Position numbers and translations under genes: made by a program. This document shows, one piece after another, positions 59,185-64,000 of a stretch of DNA of 64,000 nucleotides. The stretch is from Alistipes sp. Marseille-P5061 (lineage in GTDB: Bacteria; Bacteroidota; Bacteroidia; Bacteroidales; Rikenellaceae): contig NZ_LT985748.1 in NCBI RefSeq assembly GCF_900290115.1, positions 62,001 through 126,000 of the forward strand, given 5' to 3'. The notes under the pieces were generated by a model. That model made no database searches, was not told the origin of the DNA, and saw nothing but the letters and a program-made list of their open reading frames with translations. Each line of letters starts with the position of its first letter. Position 1 is the stretch's first letter.

Positions 59185-59261
59185 TGGTAGCGGGAGAGAG
59201 ACTTGAACTCTCGACCTCATGATTATGAATCATGCGCTCTAACCAGCTGAGCTATCCCGCC
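59185..59261 (-). tRNA. tRNA-Met (anticodon CAT)
   Basis: Full cloverleaf on the minus strand: acceptor GGCGGGA/TCCCGCT, D-arm AGCTCAGCTGGTTAGAGC, anticodon stem-loop ATGATTCATAATCAT with CAT at 59225-59227, T-arm GAGAGTTCAAGTCTCTC, encoded ACCA. Paired first base of the acceptor marks an elongator-type; a lysidine-modified tRNA-Ile2 also reads CAT and cannot be fully excluded. Confidence 0.93.
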
Positions 59262-59438
59262 ATGGCTTCGTCTCAATCCTCGGGCGGTGAACCGCTGTCG
59301 GTTGGGGTTTCAAAGCGAGTGCAAAGGTAGTACAATTTTCCGAACTACCAAAAAAAAGTGCAAAAAAAGAGTCCGAACCTCCGTCCGGACCCCTCTGGCA
59401 GCGGATTTGCACGCTCCACCCCAAACACTTTTCAATCG

Positions 59439-60122
59439 ATGGAACGTTCTGAACTTTCGGAAAACAGACTCATGCGGCGCCTCTCCGAGCTCAAGGTGCT
59501 GGCCGGGCTGGTCCTGCTGGTGGCCATTTCGTGGGAAATCCTCGCCGGGCACCATCAGGCCTTCTCGCGCGGTTATCTGGCCGTGCAGCTGGTTGTCTGC
59601 CTGCTCTTCCTCTGTGACTTCTTCATCCGCTGGCGTCTGGCCGGCCGCAAGGGGCTCTTCCTGCTGCGCAACCTGTTCTTTCTGCTCATCTCGATTCCCT
59701 ATCTGAACATCGCCGTCTGGAGCCACGCGCAGCTGCCGCGCTACTGGGCGATGCTGCTCGGGCTGATGCCCCTCATCCGGGCCTTCGGCGTGCTGGGCAT
59801 CGTGGCGCACTGGCTCGTGACGGGGCGCATCCGCCAGCTCTTCGTCTCCTACCTCTTCACCGTGCTGGTCTTCACCTACCTCTCGGCGCTGATCTTCTAC
59901 GACTATGAAATCGGCGTCAATCCAAAGCTGGACGGCTTCGGCGACGCGTTGTGGTGGGCCTGGATGAATGTGACGACCGTCGGGGCCGAGATTTTCGCTG
60001 TGACGGCCGTCGGCAAGGTGGTCACCGTGCTGCTGCCGTCGCTCGGAATGATGATGTTCCCGATATTTACGAGCTACATCCTGCAGGAGTACGCCCCCCG
60101 CAAGCGGGAGTCCGACTCCTGA
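59439..60122 (+). CDS. Voltage-gated-like ion channel with non-canonical filter
   Basis: 227 residues from ATG 59439 (MERSELSENRLMRRLSELK). Six hydrophobic segments are visible: GLVLLVAISWEILAG, YLAVQLVVCLLFLCDFFI, LLRNLFFLLISIPYLN, MLLGLMPLIRAFGVLGIV, LFVSYLFTVLVFTYLSALIF and VVTVLLPSLGMMMFPIFTSYIL. Between the last two lies a pore loop (WWAWMNVTTVGAEIFAVTA). The layout is that of six-helix ion channels, but the filter reads TTVGAE rather than TVGYG, so potassium selectivity is not assured. The fourth helix has few charges, so voltage sensing is doubtful. No operon partner. Confidence 0.8.
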   Translation: MERSELSENRLMRRLSELKVLAGLVLLVAISWEILAGHHQAFSRGYLAVQLVVCLLFLCDFFIRWRLAGRKGLFLLRNLFFLLISIPYLNIAVWSHAQLPRYWAMLLGLMPLIRAFGVLGIVAHWLVTGRIRQLFVSYLFTVLVFTYLSALIFYDYEIGVNPKLDGFGDALWWAWMNVTTVGAEIFAVTAVGKVVTVLLPSLGMMMFPIFTSYILQEYAPRKRESDS

Positions 60123-60239
60123 CGCTCGGCGAGCGGCCGCGGTGGCGGAGCGGGCGCAGGGTGGGTGCGGAGCAGGTGCAGAGTGGCTCTGCGGTCCGAC
60201 TGCGCTGCCTTTTTGTGGCCGGGCCTGTGCGGCAAGATA

Positions 60240-60292
60240 AAACGCACACACGGCATGACATCCCGTAACGGGGTGGTGCGGTGTGTGCGTTT
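60240..60292. terminator. Bidirectional terminator between channel gene and mscL
   Basis: AAACGCACAC (60240-60249) pairs perfectly with GTGTGCGTTT (60283-60292), with an inner CCCG-CGGG stem. Confidence 0.75.
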
Positions 60293-60367
60293 GTCGGTCC
60301 AGCCTCTCTGCCGCGGCCCTTGTACGACGCCGTTCTTCCCGGCGGTTCCGTCTTCCCGGGGTGGCGG

Positions 60368-60811
60368 TTAGCGGCCCTGCTTCTGCTGCTCGCGCAGCAG
60401 GTCGCGGATTTCGGTGAGCAGCAACTCCTCCTTCGTCGGTGCGGGAGGCGTCGCCGGGGCGGGAGCCGCAGCCTTGCGTCGCATCAGACGGTTCATCAGC
60501 TTGACCATCAGAAAGACGCAGAAGGCCAGAATGGCGAAGTCGATGCACTGCTGGATGAAGGCGCCGTAGTTCCAGTAGACGGGTTCGGCTCCGGCGGCTG
60601 CGCCCGACACGCTGTCGCGCAGGCCGCTCAGATTGACGCGCAGGTTCGAAAAGTCGGTCTTGCCGAGCAGCATGCCAATCGGCGGCATGATGATGTCGTT
60701 GACCAGCGACGAGACGATTTTGCCGAATGCGCCGCCGATGATGACGCCGACGGCCATGTCCACCATGTTGCCCTTGAGGGCGAACTCCTTGAATTCCTGT
60801 AAAAATTTCAT
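60368..60811 (-). CDS. mscL: Large-conductance mechanosensitive channel
   Basis: 147 residues. [50 protein letters not shown] is the conserved N-terminal amphipathic helix and first membrane helix of MscL. The second helix is [25 protein letters not shown]. An Ala/Pro linker leads to the usual C-terminal helix ([17 protein letters not shown]). The homopentamer opens under membrane tension to release solutes on osmotic downshock. It is a single gene. Confidence 0.97.
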   Translation of the reverse strand: MKFLQEFKEFALKGNMVDMAVGVIIGGAFGKIVSSLVNDIIMPPIGMLLGKTDFSNLRVNLSGLRDSVSGAAAGAEPVYWNYGAFIQQCIDFAILAFCVFLMVKLMNRLMRRKAAAPAPATPPAPTKEELLLTEIRDLLREQQKQGR

Positions 60812-60934
60812 GCTCTTGTGCGTTTTTGTGTTGTGTCCGCTTTACGGCCGTATGAAGGTACGAAAAATCGGGCGCATATCCAACCTTCCGACCTGTTTTG
60901 GCGCCGGACGGCAGAACGGCCGCCCGCCCCGGGG

Positions 60935-60965
60935 TTGGTTTTCTCCGGCTATTTGCGTAATTTTG
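60935..60965 (+). promoter_or_regulatory. Promoter of the thioesterase gene
   Basis: TTGG (60935-60938), a 19-bp spacer and TAATTTTG (60958-60965); it predicts a leader of about 105 nt. Confidence 0.75.
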
Positions 60966-61075
60966 TCGGATGGGCGGGGTGCACCCCCGACCTTCGGGAC
61001 AACCTTCGCGGCCGGAGGCTGCGGGTGCAAAAGTTTGCCCGAGTGTGAAAACGGACAGCAAAAAAGAGATTCGAT

Positions 61076-61564
61076 ATGAAGAAGATTACCAATCCCTGGA
61101 GCGGGATGGAGGGGTATCGCTGCTTCGGCTGCGACCCCCACAGCGAACGCGGTCTGCGGATGGAGTTTTACGAGGACGGTGACGAGATTGTGAGCGTATG
61201 GCATCCGCGCCCCGAATTTCAGGGGTGGGTCGATACGCTGCACGGCGGCATCCAGGCGACGCTGGCCGATGAAATCAGCAGCTGGGTCGTCTTCCGCAAG
61301 TACCAGACCAGCGGCGTGACGACGAAGATGGAGGTGCGCTACCACCGTCCCATCCACACCACCGACGAGCGCATCACGCTGCGGGCCGTCGTGCGGCAGC
61401 AGCGGCGCAATCTGGTCGAAATCGGCGTCCGAATCTTCGACCAGCGGGGCGAACTCTGCACCGAGGCCACCTGCGTCTACTTCCTCTTCCCGAAGGAGCG
61501 GGCCCGCGAGGAGTTCCACTTCTGCGAGTGCGGCGTCTGCGACGAGGAGACGCTGCCGCGCTGA
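61076..61564 (+). CDS. Hotdog-fold thioesterase (PaaI/YbgC-like)
   Basis: 162 residues. After a Cys-containing N-terminus (GYRCFGCDPHSERGLRMEFY) comes the hotdog core: FQGWVDTLHGGIQATLADEISSWVVF with the HGG-x8-DE catalytic region, and KMEVRYHRPIHTTDERITLRAVVRQQRRNLVEIGVRIFDQRGELCTEATCVYFLFP. The family hydrolyses acyl-CoA or other thioesters. The C-terminus carries an extra Cys-rich end (FHFCECGVCDEE), which together with the N-terminal CFGC could bind a metal ion. Substrate unknown; single gene with its own promoter. Confidence 0.88.
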   Translation: MKKITNPWSGMEGYRCFGCDPHSERGLRMEFYEDGDEIVSVWHPRPEFQGWVDTLHGGIQATLADEISSWVVFRKYQTSGVTTKMEVRYHRPIHTTDERITLRAVVRQQRRNLVEIGVRIFDQRGELCTEATCVYFLFPKERAREEFHFCECGVCDEETLPR

Positions 61565-61810
61565 CGCCCTGCGGTTGGTCCGCCGCATGGAACAGCCCGG
61601 AGGGGCGCGGCGCAGTCCGAATCTGTCGGCCCGGGGCACGCTTTTGCTCCGCCGGTCCTGCCTCGTCCGGTCCGGAGCGCGCTTTTGCTCTGCCGTTCTT
61701 GCCTTCTTCCGCCGGCCCGAGGTGCACTCTTGCTCCGCCCGACCCGGAGATGTTTGCATCAACCTTCCCGGCGGTGCCGAAGCCTGCCTCCTCTCGGAGC
61801 ACCGAACACG

Positions 61811-61847
61811 AAAACCCCTGCAGTCGAACATCAACTGCAGGGGTTTT
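61811..61847. terminator. Bidirectional terminator
   Basis: A perfect 14-bp stem (AAAACCCCTGCAGT at 61811-61824, complement at 61834-61847) gives T-runs in both directions, between the thioesterase and the convergent carboxylase gene. Confidence 0.92.
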
Positions 61848-61899
61848 TCCTTTCAGCGGTGGGGGAGCGGGCTCCTCCGCCGTGGGGAGTGATGCGTGA

Positions 61900-63753
61900 T
61901 TACTCGATTTCGAGCAGCGGAGCGTCGGTCGGAACATTCTCGCCGACCTGGGCCAGCACCTGCTTGACCTTGCCGCTGACATCCGACGTGATGGAGTTCT
62001 CCATCTTCATCGCCTCGAGCACGGCAACCTCCTGTCCGGCCTTCACCTCGTCGCCGACCTTCACCTTGAAGTCGATGACGCGGCCCGGCAGCGGAGCGTT
62101 GACCGTGTGACCCGTGATGGCGGCAGCCTTCTTCTCCTCGGCCTTCTTCTCCTCGACCTTCGGCTCGGCGGGTTTCGAAGCGGCGTAGGCCTTCTTCTTC
62201 TGCTCGGTGAGGAAGTTCTTGGCCACCAGCGGGAAGAGCTCGAGCAGCAGCACCTCCTTCTCGTTGGCCGCCAGCTTCACGCCGCCTGCCTCGGGCAGTA
62301 CGGGGTTGGGCTGCATCTGATACTTCGACGTATCGTAGGGAGTCTCCTCGCGTACGCCGCAAATCTTGAAGCGGAACTCGGGGTCAATCTTGACGGGCGT
62401 CTTGCCGTATTCGCCCTTGACCAGACCGACGAACTGCGACGACTTGTTGGTGTACATCGGACGGCCGGCCTTCTCGTCGAGGGCGCAGTTCACGGCCTGT
62501 GCACCGACAATCTGCGAGGTGGGGGTTACCAGAGGCGGCAGACCTGCGGCCAGACGCACCGACGGGATGAGCTCCATGGCGCGCGGCAGAATCTCCTCGG
62601 CCTTGAGCTGCTTGAGCTGGGCCACCATGTTGGAGTACATGCCACCCGGAATCTCGGCCTTCTGGACCAGTTCGTTGGGTGCGGGGAAGCCGTAGTAGGC
62701 CTCAATCTTGCGGCAGGCGTCGATGGTGCCCTCCTCGTCGTCGGCCTGGGCGGCCTTGATGGCGCGGTCGAACAGGGCGTCGATTTCGGCGGGAATCGTA
62801 TCCGTCAGCGGGTTGAACGCCTTGGGCTCGGGCTTCTCGACACCGAATACCGACATGTTGAGCTCCTTGCGGATTTCACGCAGCTGGGTGTTGATTTTGG
62901 CCACGGCCTCCATGTTCACGCCCAGGTCGATGCCCAGCTTCTTGCAGAAGACGTAGACCAGCTCGATGGCCGGAGCGCCCGTACCGCCGGCGAAGTACCA
63001 GCAGTTGGTGTCGACGATGTCGACGCCGGCAACGATGGCTGCCAGAACCGATGCCAGACCGTAGCCCGGGGTGCAGTGGGTGTGGAAGTCGACGGGAATC
63101 GACAGATGCTGCTTGAAGAGGCGCACCAGCGTGGCCACGCGGCGCGGCGGGATGAGGCCCGACATGTCCTTGATGGTAATCATGTCGGCTCCCAGAGCGG
63201 CCATCTGCTTGGCCTTGTCCAGGAAGTATTCATCCGTGAAGACGGGCTTCGGGTTCTTCTTGCCCATCAGCTTGGCGAAGAAACCCAGCTCGGGATATTT
63301 CGGGTCGACCGTGTAGCAGACGGCGCAGTCGGCGATGCCGCCGTACTGTTTCACGTACTTGACCGTCGACTTGACGTTGTCCACGTCGTTCAGCGCGTCG
63401 AAGATACGCATGATACCCAGTCCGCTCTCGATGGCGTTGCGGCAGAAACCGTCGATGATTTCATCCGTGTAGGGCGAGTAGCCGAAGAGGTTGCGGCCGC
63501 GCGAGAGAGCCGTCAGCTTCGAGACGTTGCCTACGGCCTTGTGGATGGTTTCGAGACGGGTCCAGGGGTTCTCGTTCAGATAGCGCATCACCGAGTCGGG
63601 TACGGCGCCGCCCCAAACCTCCATCGCATAGAAGTTCGCATCCTTGTAGTAGGGAAGACAGCGGTCGATTTGGGCCTGGTTCATTCGCGTGGCGAACGAG
63701 GACTGCTGCCCGTCGCGCAACGTGAGGTCTCTGATTTTAAGATTTCTTGCCAT
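61900..63753 (-). CDS. Oxaloacetate decarboxylase alpha / pyruvate carboxylase subunit B
   Basis: 617 residues. An HMGL-like TIM barrel with the carboxyltransferase metal site (IRDLTLRDGQQSSFATRM; DFHTHCTPGYGLASVLAAIVAGVDIVDTN) is followed by the PYC/OADA conserved domain (LPRAMELIPSVRLAAGLPPLVTPTSQIVGAQAV), a Lys/Glu/Ala linker (PAEPKVEEKKAEEKKAA) and a biotinyl domain with the biotinylation Lys583 in EAMKMEN. It transfers carboxyl groups between biotin and pyruvate/oxaloacetate. The sodium-pump beta/gamma subunits or an ATP-dependent biotin carboxylase that would decide its role are not in this window. It is single and promoter-proximal here. Confidence 0.94.
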   Translation of the reverse strand: MARNLKIRDLTLRDGQQSSFATRMNQAQIDRCLPYYKDANFYAMEVWGGAVPDSVMRYLNENPWTRLETIHKAVGNVSKLTALSRGRNLFGYSPYTDEIIDGFCRNAIESGLGIMRIFDALNDVDNVKSTVKYVKQYGGIADCAVCYTVDPKYPELGFFAKLMGKKNPKPVFTDEYFLDKAKQMAALGADMITIKDMSGLIPPRRVATLVRLFKQHLSIPVDFHTHCTPGYGLASVLAAIVAGVDIVDTNCWYFAGGTGAPAIELVYVFCKKLGIDLGVNMEAVAKINTQLREIRKELNMSVFGVEKPEPKAFNPLTDTIPAEIDALFDRAIKAAQADDEEGTIDACRKIEAYYGFPAPNELVQKAEIPGGMYSNMVAQLKQLKAEEILPRAMELIPSVRLAAGLPPLVTPTSQIVGAQAVNCALDEKAGRPMYTNKSSQFVGLVKGEYGKTPVKIDPEFRFKICGVREETPYDTSKYQMQPNPVLPEAGGVKLAANEKEVLLLELFPLVAKNFLTEQKKKAYAASKPAEPKVEEKKAEEKKAAAITGHTVNAPLPGRVIDFKVKVGDEVKAGQEVAVLEAMKMENSITSDVSGKVKQVLAQVGENVPTDAPLLEIE

Positions 63754-63806
63754 GATGCTATTAAAATTAGGTTCTTTGGTGTCGTTTGCTATTGTTATTC
63801 GAATAA

Positions 63807-63835
63807 CAAAGATAGAAAAGAATTTTAATTTACAA
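63807..63835 (-). promoter_or_regulatory. Promoter of the carboxylase gene
   Basis: On the minus strand TTG (63833-63835), an 18-bp spacer and TATCTTTG (63807-63814), 53 bp before the start codon. Confidence 0.7.
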
Positions 63836-63889
63836 CAATTTTGGCCGGAAAATCGAAAAATATTCTTCCTCCTTCCCGTGAGATTTTCG

Positions 63890-63897
63890 TATCTTTG
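63890..63897 (+). promoter_or_regulatory. -7 element of a plus-strand gene entering from the right edge
   Basis: TATCTTTG, divergent from the carboxylase promoter, followed by an ATG at 63984. Confidence 0.55.
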
Positions 63898-63983
63898 CCG
63901 GCGTCGCGTGTCGCGAAGCTCCGTCCGGCGGGTTCCATCCGCACGGAAGAGGGGGTTCGGCGGCCCGCCTAAAACCCGGAAAC

Positions 63984-64000
63984 ATGTCGCCCGCAGCCGT
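63984..64000 (+). CDS. Possible start of a gene cut by the window edge
   Basis: ATG TCG CCC GCA GCC lies 86 bp after a consensus -7 element. Only five codons are visible, so neither coding status nor product can be judged. Confidence 0.25.

Overview
This window is most like chromosome of a high-GC Bacteroidales, probably Alistipes (Rikenellaceae). That placement is inference. It rests on the many Bacteroidetes-type promoters (TTTG, about 19 bp, TAnnTTTG, most often TATCTTTG), on lipoprotein families typical of the phylum (BtuG propellers, GLPGLI, BACON and Ig-like surface proteins, TPR-membrane-HTH regulators), on a Rho factor with a long Ala-rich insertion, and on the GC-rich codon use. Only the insertion sequence at 18.7-20.2 kb and parts of 36-39.7 kb are visibly more AT-rich.

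Left part (1-18.3 kb): the end of a C69 dipeptidase, dihydrolipoyl dehydrogenase, a GLPGLI/outer-membrane receptor pair, and a divergent sensor kinase/response regulator pair. Next is a five-gene minus-strand cobalamin-uptake operon (BtuB-like receptor, three BtuG-like propeller lipoproteins, one further surface lipoprotein) behind a clear cobalamin riboswitch. Then comes a CBM20-GH77 4-alpha-glucanotransferase.

Accessory middle (18.4-40 kb): an orphan FtsH C-terminus beside an IS1111-type IS110-family element whose downstream non-coding end folds into a long hairpin (candidate guide RNA). Next are a TonB receptor with a DUF362 lipoprotein, a cyclophilin-like lipoprotein, and a GH5 mannanase interrupted by an in-frame TAG. 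Two tandem TPR regulators are frameshifted and fused, and precede a BACON lipoprotein whose codon 4 is a stop. An AraC-linked cluster of redox enzymes follows, most of which carry export signals. The region ends with a tyrosine recombinase beside a tRNA-Gly whose 3' end is duplicated. The disruptions are concentrated between 25.7 and 36.5 kb.

Right part (40-64 kb): acyl-CoA reductase, a pRiA4b ORF-3-like protein, miaA, tRNA-Leu, rho and an S1/P1 nuclease. A perfect 222-bp tandem duplication lies downstream of a four-gene lipid-glycosylation operon (epimerase, GT2, lipid-A-biosynthesis-N protein, ArnT-like GT39). Next come a TPR-AraC membrane regulator with two paralogous Ig-like lipoproteins and a metallophosphoesterase/outer-membrane protein pair preceded by a 24-bp minisatellite. 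The window closes with tRNA-Met, an ion channel, mscL, a hotdog thioesterase and a biotin-dependent carboxylase/decarboxylase alpha subunit.

The most noteworthy signals are the candidate guide RNA of the IS element, the three BtuG paralogues under one B12 riboswitch, the exported redox cluster, the repeated regulator-plus-lipoprotein module, a duplicated ~80-bp intergenic element with a covarying stem, and the cluster of gene disruptions.
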